A stretch of 45,666 nucleotides of DNA from Pseudopontixanthobacter vadosimaris (GTDB lineage: Bacteria > Pseudomonadota > Alphaproteobacteria > Sphingomonadales > Sphingomonadaceae). The notes beneath the pieces are model-generated. The model was not told the origin of the DNA and ran no database searches. It saw only the letters and a list, made by a program, of their open reading frames with translations. Positions 13,557 through 23,089 of the stretch are shown here, piece by piece; position 1 is the stretch's first letter; each line of letters opens with the position of its first letter. A program made the translations under genes and the position numbers. The DNA lies in assembly GCF_012979275.1 (NCBI RefSeq), contig NZ_JABASZ010000009.1, positions 1 through 45,666 of the forward strand, written 5' to 3'.

Positions 13557-15623
13557 TCAGTTGCGGCGTGCCTGTCCGCCGTTCAGTTCCGCCACCAGCG
13601 CGGGAGCGGGATAGATGGTTTCCAGCGCTTCCTGCACCGCGGCGGCGGAGACGGCCACGGTGCGGTTCAGCAGCGGATCGTAGCCGTAATTGCCGCCCAG
13701 CGAATGGATGTTGCCGTCGAATGCGGCGCCGATCACCGTGCCGGCGCGGTCGACGACCGGGCTGCCCGAATTGCCGCCGATGATGTCGTTGGTGGTGACG
13801 AAATCATAGGTGATCGCCTTGTCGATCTGCGCCTCTTTCGCTGCGAATGCGGGCGCGAGGTCGAAGGGTTCGTTGCCCGTTGCGCGGTCGAAGGTTCCGC
13901 CCAAAGTCGTGGCGATGGGCACCTGCTGGCCGCGCTCCTCCCAGCCCTGCACCTTGCCGTAGCTGATCCGCAGGGTGAAGGTGGCGTCGGGATAGAGCGT
14001 GTCGCCATAGGCCGCGAAACGCGCATCGGCGAGCTGCGCCCCCGCCGCCGTCAGCGGGCCGCTATATTCCTCGTCGATCAGCCGGTCCAGCTCGCGCTGG
14101 CGCGGCACCAGTCGCAGCGCATACTGGATCAGCGGATCGCTGGACGCCTCCACCGCTGCAAGTCCGCCTTCCCATAGGGCGCGGCGGAATGCGGGATCGG
14201 CCAGCCGTGTGTTGCCGACAAGCCGTTCGGCCAGCATCTCCGGGCTTTCGCGGCCCAGCAGCAGGCGCGTATCGGCATCGTCGGCGCCCAGATATTCGCG
14301 CGCCTTGGACAGGCTCCATTCCATCTGCAACGCATCCAGCCAAGGATAGACCGGCCGTTCGTCCAGCAGGCGTTTTTCGAGCAGCGGCAGCGCGCTGTCG
14401 GTATAGCCCGGCAGGCGTTCGGCATTGGGTTTCGCCCGTTCCTGCGCGGCCATGACCAGCGCGCGGGCATAGCCATAGAGATTGCCCGACGGGCTGGTGA
14501 AACGCGCGGGCAGATACAATGCGCGATAGGCGGTGACCGCATCGTCCACCTGCGCCCAGGGGTCGCCCACGGCGGGGTTGGCGGCGCTGCGGGCGATGAG
14601 ATCGGCCTCGGCGCTTTCCAGCCGGGCGGTGAAGGCCGGGTCGTTCAATGCGCGGGTGCGGCCGATCTGCACCTTAAGGCTGTTCTCGATCCCGCCCAGC
14701 AGGTCGCGTCCCTCGCGTTCGCGCTCCTCGCTCTGGCTCATCGCCTGGATCAGGCGGCCACGCAGTTCGGACAGGGTGGCGAGAGTGATCGGCAGGCGCA
14801 CCTCGCGTTCGAAGGCGATCTGGCCCAGCGTGTTGAGGCGCGATGTCGAACCGGGATTGCCGACGACGAAAGTCGCTTCGCCTTCCACCGGCGCGCGCGG
14901 GTTCCATCGCAGGAATTCGGGCGTGTTCACCGGCTGGCCGTTCTCATAGGCGCGCAGGAAGCTGGCATCGAGCGAATAGCGCGGAAAGTTGAAATTGTCG
15001 GGATCGCCGCCGAAAGTCGCGGCGCGGTCTTCCGGCGCCCATGCGAGGCGGACGTCGGAATATTTGCGATAGGTGTAGAGCTTGTACTGCCCGCCGCCGA
15101 ACAGGGCGACGACCTGGCAGCGCGTGGTCGCGGTGTCGGGGCAGCCCGCCGCCTCGATCTCGGCGATGCGGGCGTCGCGGGCGCGGGTCAGCGCCTCGCC
15201 CGTGGCGGTGCCGATGGCCTGCTTGACCTGCGCGGTCACATCGGTGATGCCGGTGACGACTTCGGCCTGCTGACCGGCGCATTTCAATTCCCGGTCGCGG
15301 CGGTCTGCGACGAAGCCACGCGCGAGCAGATCGTTGTCGCCGGTGGAGTTCTCATAGACGCAGCTGGCGACGCAGTGATGATTGGTCAGGATCAGCCCGT
15401 TGGGCGACACGAAGCTGGCGGAACAGCCGCCGGTCAGGCGCACGGCGCTGGCGCGGACATCGTCCAGCCAGGCCTGATCGGGCGCCCAGCCGAATTCCCG
15501 TTCCATCCGCTCGGCCGGAAAATTGTCGAAGGTCCACATGCCTTCCTCGGCACTGGCGGGGCTCGCCGCGGCAGAGGCGGCAAACAAAGCGGCCGAGGTG
15601 AGGAAGAAGGCGCGATAGGTCAT
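13557..15623 (-). CDS. S46 family dipeptidyl peptidase
   Basis: The 688-residue protein has a signal peptide (MTYRAFFLTSAALFAASAAA then SPASAEE), so it acts in the periplasm or at the surface. It carries the S46 chymotrypsin-like features: the His in LTNHHCVAS (about 82-83), a probable catalytic Asp region NFPRYSLDASF, and the nucleophile S619 in GGNSGSPVVD. DPP7/DPP11-type enzymes release N-terminal dipeptides; which specificity this one has cannot be read. Cysteine pairs (GGCS, HHCVASC) suggest disulfides typical of the family. The ATG at 15623 is 87 bases downstream of the cydX-like stop on the same strand. Confidence 0.93.
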   Translation of the reverse strand: MTYRAFFLTSAALFAASAAASPASAEEGMWTFDNFPAERMEREFGWAPDQAWLDDVRASAVRLTGGCSASFVSPNGLILTNHHCVASCVYENSTGDNDLLARGFVADRRDRELKCAGQQAEVVTGITDVTAQVKQAIGTATGEALTRARDARIAEIEAAGCPDTATTRCQVVALFGGGQYKLYTYRKYSDVRLAWAPEDRAATFGGDPDNFNFPRYSLDASFLRAYENGQPVNTPEFLRWNPRAPVEGEATFVVGNPGSTSRLNTLGQIAFEREVRLPITLATLSELRGRLIQAMSQSEEREREGRDLLGGIENSLKVQIGRTRALNDPAFTARLESAEADLIARSAANPAVGDPWAQVDDAVTAYRALYLPARFTSPSGNLYGYARALVMAAQERAKPNAERLPGYTDSALPLLEKRLLDERPVYPWLDALQMEWSLSKAREYLGADDADTRLLLGRESPEMLAERLVGNTRLADPAFRRALWEGGLAAVEASSDPLIQYALRLVPRQRELDRLIDEEYSGPLTAAGAQLADARFAAYGDTLYPDATFTLRISYGKVQGWEERGQQVPIATTLGGTFDRATGNEPFDLAPAFAAKEAQIDKAITYDFVTTNDIIGGNSGSPVVDRAGTVIGAAFDGNIHSLGGNYGYDPLLNRTVAVSAAAVQEALETIYPAPALVAELNGGQARRN

Positions 15624-15710
15624 GGGAAAGGCTCTCCGGTGTTTTGCCGCTGATCGGCTTGCCGCCTTCTTGCCGCGCCGCCCGGAAATGTCCAGATGGT
15701 GCGCGCCGCT

Positions 15711-15860
15711 TTACCCGTTCAGCCAGAACTTGATGCCATAGGCGACGAGGCCCAGCACGGCGATGCTCAGCACCCAGATCGCCAGCATCCAGCCCAGCCG
15801 CTGCCACAGGGGGCGCGCGTCGCCTGTCTCGCCGCCGTCCAGTTTCGGATCGAAGCGCAT
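15711..15860 (-). CDS. DUF2474 small subunit of bd-type oxidase
   Basis: The 49-residue protein has one transmembrane helix (LGWMLAIWVLSIAVLGLVAY) after a polar N-terminus and a short WLNG end. Small single-helix proteins of this family (DUF2474, CydX-like) follow cydAB in many proteobacteria and are thought to stabilise the oxidase. Its ATG shares one base with the cydB stop (TGATG), so it is translationally coupled. Confidence 0.88.
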   Translation of the reverse strand: MRFDPKLDGGETGDARPLWQRLGWMLAIWVLSIAVLGLVAYGIKFWLNG

Positions 15861-16855
15861 CAGTGGTAGTGATGCTCGCCCACCTTGCCGCGAAAGACCC
15901 AATAGGCCCAGGCGGTATAGGCGAGGATGATCGGCATGATGATCGCCGTGCCCACCAGCATGAAGATCTGGCTGCTCTCGGGCGCGGCGGCATCCCAGAT
16001 GGTGATGCCCGGCGGCACGGCATAGGGCCACATCGACACGCCCAGCCCCACCATGCCGAGCAGGAAGATGCTGAGCGCCAGCACGAAGGGGCGATAGACG
16101 CGCCGCTTGGCGATGCTGCGCATCAGCGCGAAGAACAATATGCCGGTCAGCAGCGGCACCTGCGCGGCGAAGAGGATATTGGGCATGGCGAACCAGCGCC
16201 GCCAATACTGCCCTTCCAGCAGCGGGGTGGCGAGGCTGACGGCGATCAGCAGCGCCAGCGTCGCCCATCCCGCGATGCGGGCGATACGGTAGGCGTGGTC
16301 CTCCGCCCGGCCCTCCACCTTCATGGCGAGGAAAGTCGCGCCCAGCAGCACGTAGCCGGTGGTCACGCCCACGCCGGTCAGCAGCGTATAGGGCGTCAGC
16401 CAGTCGAACCAGCTGCCCGCATAATCGCGGCCCTCCACCGTCACGCCCTGCAGCAATGCGCCCAGGATCATGCCCTGCGTCATCGCCGCGACGAGCGAAC
16501 CGCCCGCGAAGGCCATGTCCCAGAAGCCCCGGTGGCGCGGATCGCGCCAGCGAAACTCGAACGCCACCCCGCGAAAGACGAGGCCGAGCAGCATGGCGAT
16601 GACGAGCGGATAGGTGGCGGGCAAGATAATGGCATAGGCCAGCGGAAAGGCCGCGAACAAGCCGCCGCCGCCCAGCACCAGCCAGGTCTCGTTTCCGTCC
16701 CACACCGGCGCGATGGCGTTCATCGCCTGATCGCGTTCGTCCCCCACGCGGAAGCTGGGGAACAATATGCCGATGCCGAGGTCGAACCCGTCCATCACCA
16801 CATACATGAAGATGGCGAAGGCGATGATGCCGGCCCAGACGATCGTCAGATCCAT
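15860..16855 (-). CDS. cydB: Cytochrome bd-type ubiquinol oxidase subunit II
   Basis: The 331-residue integral membrane protein has about eight or nine helices and begins MDLTIVWAGIIAFAIFMYVV with the conserved DGFDLGIGIL and WDGNETWLV motifs of CydB. It partners CydA in the quinol oxidase. The length (331) is shorter than the E. coli protein and matches the cyanide-insensitive (Cio) type. Start and stop overlap both neighbours by TGATG junctions, giving a tight cydA-cydB-small-subunit operon. Confidence 0.95.
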   Translation of the reverse strand: MDLTIVWAGIIAFAIFMYVVMDGFDLGIGILFPSFRVGDERDQAMNAIAPVWDGNETWLVLGGGGLFAAFPLAYAIILPATYPLVIAMLLGLVFRGVAFEFRWRDPRHRGFWDMAFAGGSLVAAMTQGMILGALLQGVTVEGRDYAGSWFDWLTPYTLLTGVGVTTGYVLLGATFLAMKVEGRAEDHAYRIARIAGWATLALLIAVSLATPLLEGQYWRRWFAMPNILFAAQVPLLTGILFFALMRSIAKRRVYRPFVLALSIFLLGMVGLGVSMWPYAVPPGITIWDAAAPESSQIFMLVGTAIIMPIILAYTAWAYWVFRGKVGEHHYH

Positions 16856-18315
16856 CAGCCCTCTCCTCTGTCGTCGCGGGGCCGGTCGGCGGGGAAGGTG
16901 TCCGCCTCACCCGGGTTCTGCGACGGGCCGGGGGTGATGCCGGCGGTGCGGATCGGGCCGGTATCGCCGCGCTTCACGCCCGTTTCATCGTCATGCGGGA
17001 TGTTGTGCATCAGCTTCATTATGTACCAGGTGCCGATGCCGAACACGGCGAAATAGACGATGACGAACGCCAGCAGCGATGTCGCAACGGCAGGCGCGTC
17101 GAGCGGGCTGGCGCTGTCCGCCGTGCGCATCAGATTATACACGGTGAAAGGCTGCCGCCCCACCTCGGTCGTGATCCAGCCCGCGATGACGGCGACGAAG
17201 CCCGACGGCCCCATCACCAGCGCCGCGCGGTGCAGCCAGGTCCAGTCATACAGCCTTCCCCGCCAGCGCGCGAGCAGGCTCCACATGCCGAGGCCGAGCA
17301 TGGCGAAGCCGATGCCGACCATCACGCGGAACGACCAGAACACGATGCCCACCGGCGGTTCGTCTTCGTCCGGGATAGTGTCCAGCCCGGCGAGCGGTGC
17401 GTTCGGATCGTGCTTCAGGATCAGCGATGATACTTTGGGAATCTCGAGTTTGTAGCGCACTTCCTTCGCCTCGCTGTCGGGGATGCCGAACAGGATCAGC
17501 GGTGCGCCTTCCGGGTGGCTGTCGTAATGGCCTTCCATCGCCATGACCTTCTGCGGCTGGTGTTCCAGCGTGTTCAACCCGTGCATGTCGCCGGCGAAGA
17601 TCTGGATCGGCGCGACCAGCGCGGCCATCCACATCGCCATGGAGAACATCTTGCGCGCATGGGCATTGGCGGAATTGCGCAGCAGGTGCCACGCCCCCAC
17701 CCCGCCGACGACGAAGGCCGTGGTCAGATAGGCGGCGATGACCGTGTGGACGAGCCGGTAGGGGAAGCTGGGGTTGAAGATGATGTCCAGCCAGCTGCCG
17801 CCCGGCAGGAACTGGCCATTGTCGCCCATGACGAATCCGGTCGGCGTCTGCATCCAGCTGTTGACCGACAATATCCAGAAGGCGGAGACGAAGGTGCCCA
17901 GCGCGACGAGGCAGGTGGCGGCGAAATGGAGTTTCTTGCCCACGCGGTTCATGCCGAACAGCATGACGCCGAGGAAACCAGCCTCGAGGAAGAAGGCCGT
18001 CAGCACCTCGTAAGCCATCAGCGGCCCGATCACCGGCCCGGCGCGGTCGGAAAAGACCGACCAGTTGGTGCCGAACTGGTAGGACATCACGATGCCAGAC
18101 ACGACGCCCATGGCAAAGGCGACGGCGAAAACCTTCAGCCAATATTTGAACAGGTCGAGATAGAGCGGTTTGCCGGTTTTCAGCCACAGCCCCTCCAGCA
18201 CCATCAGGAAGCTTGCCAGCCCGATCGAAAAGGCGGGAAAGATGAAGTGGAAGCTGATCGTGAAGGCGAATTGAATTCTCGCCAGCGTCAGTGCGTCGAG
18301 AGCGTCTATCGTCAT
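16855..18315 (-). CDS. cydA: Cytochrome bd-type ubiquinol oxidase subunit I, cyanide-insensitive type
   Basis: The 486-residue subunit carries the haems. An axial haem ligand candidate is H23 (ISFHFIFPAFS), and the conserved GRQPFTVY lies late in the protein. The periplasmic Q-loop region after the GDMHGLNTLEHQP motif is short compared with E. coli CydA, which marks the CioA/short-loop class. This gives the cell a high-affinity oxidase that resists cyanide and nitric oxide (family knowledge). The C-terminal tail of about 40 residues is polar and Pro/Asp-rich. No clear FNR-type box was found in the 85 bases upstream. Confidence 0.95.
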   Translation of the reverse strand: MTIDALDALTLARIQFAFTISFHFIFPAFSIGLASFLMVLEGLWLKTGKPLYLDLFKYWLKVFAVAFAMGVVSGIVMSYQFGTNWSVFSDRAGPVIGPLMAYEVLTAFFLEAGFLGVMLFGMNRVGKKLHFAATCLVALGTFVSAFWILSVNSWMQTPTGFVMGDNGQFLPGGSWLDIIFNPSFPYRLVHTVIAAYLTTAFVVGGVGAWHLLRNSANAHARKMFSMAMWMAALVAPIQIFAGDMHGLNTLEHQPQKVMAMEGHYDSHPEGAPLILFGIPDSEAKEVRYKLEIPKVSSLILKHDPNAPLAGLDTIPDEDEPPVGIVFWSFRVMVGIGFAMLGLGMWSLLARWRGRLYDWTWLHRAALVMGPSGFVAVIAGWITTEVGRQPFTVYNLMRTADSASPLDAPAVATSLLAFVIVYFAVFGIGTWYIMKLMHNIPHDDETGVKRGDTGPIRTAGITPGPSQNPGEADTFPADRPRDDRGEG

Positions 18316-18400
18316 GACAGCACCCTATCGCAGACATTGCGTTCTTGCGACTCCCCTTCGCGCAAGCCATGATGCGATCCATGCAACATGGCGCGGGCGC

Positions 18401-19078
18401 TCAGCCCACGGGTGCGGGGTCTTTCGGAACGAGGATGAGGACATTGTCCTCCACCCGCCATGATGCGAGGCGCGACAGCAGGTTCATGCCGATCACGTTG
18501 GTTTCGCCAAGGTTCGGGGCGATCACCGCGTCGAGACCCGTGGCCGAGACATTGCCGAAGCGCATCTCGTCGATGGTGGTCAGCGATGCGCCGATGGTGC
18601 CATTGGCGGTCTGCACCCGCACCGGGATGCCGCCGGTGCGGGGCTGAAGCCCGGCGGCCTGGGCCACGCCCGAAGACACCGCCGTCAGCGTCGCGCCGGT
18701 ATCGACGAGGAAATCGGCGGGGGCGCCGTTCAGTTCGGCTCGCAGCCAGAAATGGCCGTCAGGGGCCAGCGGTACGCGGGTTTCGCCGCCTTCCACCACT
18801 TGCCCCGGCAGGCCCATCTGCGGCACGGCGAAGTCGAGGCGGGAATCGAAGCGCGCCATCTGCAGCACGACGGTGACCAGCACGCCGACGAGGAACAGGG
18901 TGCTCGCACCCCGGACCAGCCCGCCCAGGGGAATGCGGCGGCGGACCATCAGCGATCCGAGCCAGCCCACCGCCATGGCGGCAAGCGCCATCATCAGCAG
19001 GCCGGATTGCGGTATCTGCGCGATGATCTCGCCCGCCTCGGCGAACATCTGCGCGAAATCGATCTGCGGGCCGTCCAT
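18401..19078 (-). CDS. Membrane-anchored retropepsin-like aspartic protease
   Basis: The 225-residue protein has two N-terminal hydrophobic segments (about 26-45 and 58-74). A periplasmic single-lobe aspartic protease domain follows with the catalytic triplet D126-T-G in ADFLVDTGATLTAVS, and the C-terminal LLSRLASWRVEDNVLILVP typical of the family. These TIGR02281-like proteases are common in Alphaproteobacteria; the substrate is unknown. I chose ATG 19078 because GAGGGG lies directly before it, though the spacing is short. ATG 19087 and the ATG at 19114 are alternatives. Confidence 0.85.
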   Translation of the reverse strand: MDGPQIDFAQMFAEAGEIIAQIPQSGLLMMALAAMAVGWLGSLMVRRRIPLGGLVRGASTLFLVGVLVTVVLQMARFDSRLDFAVPQMGLPGQVVEGGETRVPLAPDGHFWLRAELNGAPADFLVDTGATLTAVSSGVAQAAGLQPRTGGIPVRVQTANGTIGASLTTIDEMRFGNVSATGLDAVIAPNLGETNVIGMNLLSRLASWRVEDNVLILVPKDPAPVG

Positions 19079-19158
19079 GCCCCTCATATAGGGGCCGTGA
19101 CCTTGCCGGTCCATGAGCGGCTGGTGAATTGCCTGCGTTCAAGCGCTCTCGGCAGCGT

Positions 19159-20178
19159 TCAGGGCGCGCTGCGCAGCACGGATGCTTCGGCCAGGATGAC
19201 GGAGAAACGCTTCTCGCCATCCGTCCAGCGGCAGGTGGGCGTCCATCCGCCGGCCTGCAGCAGGGCGTAGGAGGACCGCCGCGTAAATTTGTGGCTGTTC
19301 TCGGTATGGATGCTCTCGCCTTCGCGCATGGAGAAGGTTTCGCCCGAAACGGTGAAGGTGATGTCGCGCGTGGTGCGCAGATGCATCTCGATGCGGGCGA
19401 AATCGTCGTTCCAGCGCGCTTCGTGCCGCAGGGCGTCCAGCGGAATATCGCCGCCGAGTTCCCGGTTGATGCGGCGGGCGAGGTTCAGGTTGAATGCGCC
19501 GGTCACGCCTGCGGCATCGTCATAGGCGGCTTCCAGAACGGAAACGTCTTTCACCAGGTCCATGCCGATGAGCAGCATCGGGCGGGCTGCTGCCGTTGCG
19601 GCATCCTGCGCATCATCCGCAGACAGCGTATCGCGCATGGACCGCAGCAGGTCGACCGCCGTACGCGGCACCATGTTGCCGATGGTCGAACCGGGGAAGA
19701 AGCCCAGTTTCGGCAACGTTTTCGCGGGCTGCGGCAGGTGCACGGTCCGGGTGAAATCACCCTCCACCGGAAAGATCGGCAGGTCGGGAAATCCTTGCGC
19801 CAGATCCTCGGCAGCGGCGCGCAGGAAATCGCCCGCAATGTCGAGCGGCACATAGGCGGCGGGGTCGATCGCGCGCAGCAGCAGCGGCGTCTTCACCGAA
19901 CTGCCCGATCCGAATTCGACCACGGCACGGCCCTTGCCCATGGCGGCGGCGAATTCGGGCCCTCGCGTGTTCAGGATCTCGGTTTCGGCGCGGGTCGGGT
20001 AATATTCCGCGACCTGGGTGATATCCTCGAACAATTGCGACCCGGCATCGTCATACAGCCAGCGCGCCGGTATCGCCTTGTCCGGCTGCGCCAGCCCGGC
20101 CAGCACGTCGCGGCGAAAGGCGCGGTCCACGCCGCGCTCGTCCCGGTCGACGAGTTCCATCCCCTGTTTCGTAGCCAT
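19159..20178 (-). CDS. egtD: L-histidine N-alpha-methyltransferase
   Basis: The 339-residue SAM-dependent methyltransferase converts histidine to hercynine (trimethylhistidine), the first step of ergothioneine synthesis. Family features are YDDAGSQLFEDIT (about 42-54), the SAM-binding loop EFGSGSSVKT (88-97), FPGSTIGN and the late IHTENSHKF. The start codon at 20178 shares one base with the egtB stop (TAATG), giving translational coupling. The open frame extends to 20301 inside egtB and was rejected as a start. Confidence 0.93.
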   Translation of the reverse strand: MATKQGMELVDRDERGVDRAFRRDVLAGLAQPDKAIPARWLYDDAGSQLFEDITQVAEYYPTRAETEILNTRGPEFAAAMGKGRAVVEFGSGSSVKTPLLLRAIDPAAYVPLDIAGDFLRAAAEDLAQGFPDLPIFPVEGDFTRTVHLPQPAKTLPKLGFFPGSTIGNMVPRTAVDLLRSMRDTLSADDAQDAATAAARPMLLIGMDLVKDVSVLEAAYDDAAGVTGAFNLNLARRINRELGGDIPLDALRHEARWNDDFARIEMHLRTTRDITFTVSGETFSMREGESIHTENSHKFTRRSSYALLQAGGWTPTCRWTDGEKRFSVILAEASVLRSAP

Positions 20179-21452
20179 TACAGATCCCTGGCGAGCCTCA
20201 GCCCGGTAAATTGCCACCGCTGATGCGGGTAGAAGAAATTGCGATAGGAGGCACGCGAATGGCCGCGCACGGTGGCGCAGCTTGCCCCTTTCAGCACGCA
20301 TTGGCCCGACATGAACTTGCCATTATATTCGCCCACCGCGCCCGCCGCGGGCTGGTAGCGCGGATAGGGCAGATAGGCGGAGCGGGTGAACTGCCAGCAA
20401 TCGCCGAACAGCTCGTCGCCGCCGGCAGGCAGGACATAGCTGCCCTCGTCCAGCTGATGGCCGCCTTGCGGATCGCCTTGACCGGCCACGGCTTCCCATT
20501 CGAATTCACTCGGCAGGCGCTTGCCCGCCCATGTCGCATAGGCATCGGCTTCGTAGAACGAGATATGGGTCACGGGTTCTTCGGCCACGCGGTGCACCCA
20601 GCCGTAATGCGAGAATTGCTGCGGCCCGTGATCGCCATCGCGCCAGTAGAGCGGCGCAGCGATGTCGTTTTCTTGCACCCAGGCCCAGCCATCCGACAGC
20701 CAGAGCGCCGCGTCGCGGTAGCCGCCATCGGCAATGAATTCGTCCCACTGGCCATTCGTCACCAGCCGGGGCGCGAGCGCGAAGGGATCCAGAAGGACGC
20801 GGTGGCGCGGCCCTTCATTATCATAGGCGAAGCCGGTGCCATCATGCCCGATCAGCGCGATGCCGCCCGGATGTTCATGCCACGGCAGATCGCCCGCCAG
20901 CGGACCCGGCCCGGCCATGCCGCGGCAGGTCGGTTCCGGCCACATGGCGGGGCCGAGGGGGTTCTGGAACAAGGCGTGCTTGATGTCGGTCAGCAGCAAT
21001 TCCTGGTGCTGCTGTTCATGCGCGATACCCAGCGCAATGAGGCCGGCATGGGCGGGATCGTCCAGCAGCGGCGCCATTTCCCGCGTCACATGGGCGCGCC
21101 ATTCGCGGATTTCATCCAGCGTCGGGCGCGACAGCATGCCCCGCGCGAATCGCCCGATGCGTTCGCCTTCCGCCTCGTAATAGGAATTGAACAGGAAGGG
21201 GAATTTCTCGTCATAGAGCTGGTACCCGGGCTTGCCGTCGCGCAGCAGGAAGGTTTCGAAGAACCAGGTCGTATGCGCCAGATGCCATTTCGCGGGCGAG
21301 GCGTCCTCCATCGACTGGATGGTCGCATCGGCATCGCTCAAGGGATCGGCCAGGCTTTCCGACAGGGCGCGGGTGCGGGCGAATTGCTGCGCCAGGGTTT
21401 CGCCCGGCGCGGCGACGACATCGCTGATGGCTGAAATTTCAGGCTGCGGCAC
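20178..21452 (-). CDS. egtB: Ergothioneine sulfoxide synthase
   Basis: The 424-residue non-haem iron enzyme joins hercynine to a thiol donor (gamma-glutamylcysteine or cysteine) with oxygen. The N-terminal DinB-like domain supplies probable iron ligands at H60 (WHLAHTTW) and the H145-x3-H149 motif in AHEQQHQEL. The C-terminal formylglycine-enzyme-like domain has ISFYEADAYATWAGKRLPSE, GHSRASYRNFFYP and the terminal QFTGLRLARDL. The start is GTG at 21452 with GAGAGGA six bases before it; the frame runs open to 21905 but there it shadows the aro gene. No egtC or egtE is nearby; in egtB-egtD operons, later steps are often supplied elsewhere. Confidence 0.93.
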   Translation of the reverse strand: MPQPEISAISDVVAAPGETLAQQFARTRALSESLADPLSDADATIQSMEDASPAKWHLAHTTWFFETFLLRDGKPGYQLYDEKFPFLFNSYYEAEGERIGRFARGMLSRPTLDEIREWRAHVTREMAPLLDDPAHAGLIALGIAHEQQHQELLLTDIKHALFQNPLGPAMWPEPTCRGMAGPGPLAGDLPWHEHPGGIALIGHDGTGFAYDNEGPRHRVLLDPFALAPRLVTNGQWDEFIADGGYRDAALWLSDGWAWVQENDIAAPLYWRDGDHGPQQFSHYGWVHRVAEEPVTHISFYEADAYATWAGKRLPSEFEWEAVAGQGDPQGGHQLDEGSYVLPAGGDELFGDCWQFTRSAYLPYPRYQPAAGAVGEYNGKFMSGQCVLKGASCATVRGHSRASYRNFFYPHQRWQFTGLRLARDL

Positions 21453-21571
21453 GGTTCGTCCTCTCGCTGCAACGAATCGCGCCGAGCGTGGCCGAAAAGC
21501 GTCTGTAAGGAAAGGCCGGAGACGCCCTGCGGTTCCCCGAACCGGCCATTTCGCCGGCGCCGGACGCAGGA

Positions 21572-22945
21572 TCAGGCCGCGTCGGCCTGCGCCTTGCCCG
21601 CCTCCAGATTGATCATTTCCGCCAGCAGGAACGCCAGTTCGAGCGATTGCGCGGCGTTGAGGCGCGGGTCGCAATGGGTGTGGTAACGGTCGGCAAGGCC
21701 CGCATCGGTGATCGCGACCGCGCCGCCGACACATTCGGTCACATCCTGCCCGGTCATCTCGACATGGATGCCGCCGGCATGGCTGCCCTCGGCGCGGTGA
21801 ACGGCGAAGAAGCCCTTCACTTCCGACAATATGCGGTCGAAGGGCCGGGTCTTGTAGCCGCTGTCCGCCTTGACGACATTGCCATGCATCGGGTCGCAGC
21901 TCCACACCACCGGATGCCCTTCGCGCCGCACCGCGCGGATCAGCGCGGGCAGGCCGGCCTCCACCTTGTCATGGCCGAAGCGGCTGATCAGCGTCATGCG
22001 CCCGGCCTCGCGCGCCGGGTTCAGCGTGTCGAGCATCCGCAGCAACGCGTCGGGCTGCGTGCTTGGCCCGCATTTCATGCCGAGCGGATTGCCTATGCCG
22101 CGCGCGAATTCGACATGGGCGCTGCCCTCGAACCGGGTGCGGTCGCCGATCCACAGCATATGTGCGCTGCAATCGTACCAGTCGCCGGTCAGCGAATCGC
22201 GCCGCGTCATGGCCTGTTCGTAGGGCAGCAGCAGGGCCTCGTGGCTGGTGTGGAAGCTGGTGCCCTGCAATTGCGGCACGGTGGCGGGGTCGATGCCGCA
22301 GGCTTCCATGAAATCGAGCGATTCGCCGATGCGGTCGGCCATGGCCTCGAATTTCTCGGCCCAGGGGCTGCGGCCCATGAAGTCCAGCGTCCACTGGTGG
22401 ACCTGCCGCAGATTGGCATAGCCGCCGGTGGCGAAGGCGCGCAGCAGGTTCAGCGTGGCGGCGGCCTGCGAATAGGCGCGGATCATGCGGGCGGGATCGT
22501 TGCGGCGGATCGCGGCGTCGAATTCGATGCCGTTCACATTGTCGCCGAAATAGCTGGGCAGCGTCACCCCGTCCCGCGTTTCGGTGTCGCTGCTGCGCGG
22601 CTTGGCGAACTGGCCTGCCATGCGCCCCACCTTCACCACCGGGCGTTTGCTGGCGAAGGTGAGCACCACCGCCATCTGCAGCAGCACGCGGAAGGTATCG
22701 CGGATGTTGTTGGGGTGGAATTCGGCGAAGCTTTCGGCGCAATCGCCGCCCTGCAGCAGGAAGGCGCGGCCATTCGCGACCTCGGCCAGATCGGCCTTCA
22801 GCGCCCGCGCCTCGCCCGCGAAGACGAGCGGGGGATAGGCCGCCAGCGTGTCCACCGCATCGGCCAGCGAGGCGGCATCGTCATAGGCGGGCAGATGCCG
22901 CGCCTCGTGCGATTTCCAGCTGTCGGGGGTCCATTCGCGTGCCAC
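21572..22945 (-). CDS. aroG: Class II 3-deoxy-7-phosphoheptulonate (DAHP) synthase
   Basis: The 457-residue enzyme condenses phosphoenolpyruvate and erythrose 4-phosphate, the entry to the shikimate pathway. Sequence blocks match the class II (plant/Mycobacterium-like) type: [11 protein letters not shown] (metal Cys), [40 protein letters not shown] and WSCDPMHGN. Symbol use varies (aroG/aroF, class II). The start at 22945 is GTG with purine-rich AAGAAGGCAGG upstream. It lies 119 bases upstream of egtB on the same strand. Confidence 0.94.
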   Translation of the reverse strand: MAREWTPDSWKSHEARHLPAYDDAASLADAVDTLAAYPPLVFAGEARALKADLAEVANGRAFLLQGGDCAESFAEFHPNNIRDTFRVLLQMAVVLTFASKRPVVKVGRMAGQFAKPRSSDTETRDGVTLPSYFGDNVNGIEFDAAIRRNDPARMIRAYSQAAATLNLLRAFATGGYANLRQVHQWTLDFMGRSPWAEKFEAMADRIGESLDFMEACGIDPATVPQLQGTSFHTSHEALLLPYEQAMTRRDSLTGDWYDCSAHMLWIGDRTRFEGSAHVEFARGIGNPLGMKCGPSTQPDALLRMLDTLNPAREAGRMTLISRFGHDKVEAGLPALIRAVRREGHPVVWSCDPMHGNVVKADSGYKTRPFDRILSEVKGFFAVHRAEGSHAGGIHVEMTGQDVTECVGGAVAITDAGLADRYHTHCDPRLNAAQSLELAFLLAEMINLEAGKAQADAA

Positions 22946-23089
22946 TGGCCTGCCTTCTTTCCTGTCTTGCTGCGCTGCCCGCAGGTTCTAGCCGCCACCG
23001 GGCCACCTGGCAAAGCACCCAAGGGCAAAGCGGCGCGGCGCCCAACAGCGATAATCTTTCATGCGGCCAATGCGGCGTTTCAGCGCCGC

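Noticed and set aside
15711-16910. 399-codon frame covering cydB on the same strand
   Set aside because: Only its last 49 codons are a real gene (the DUF2474 protein); the rest is cydB read out of frame.
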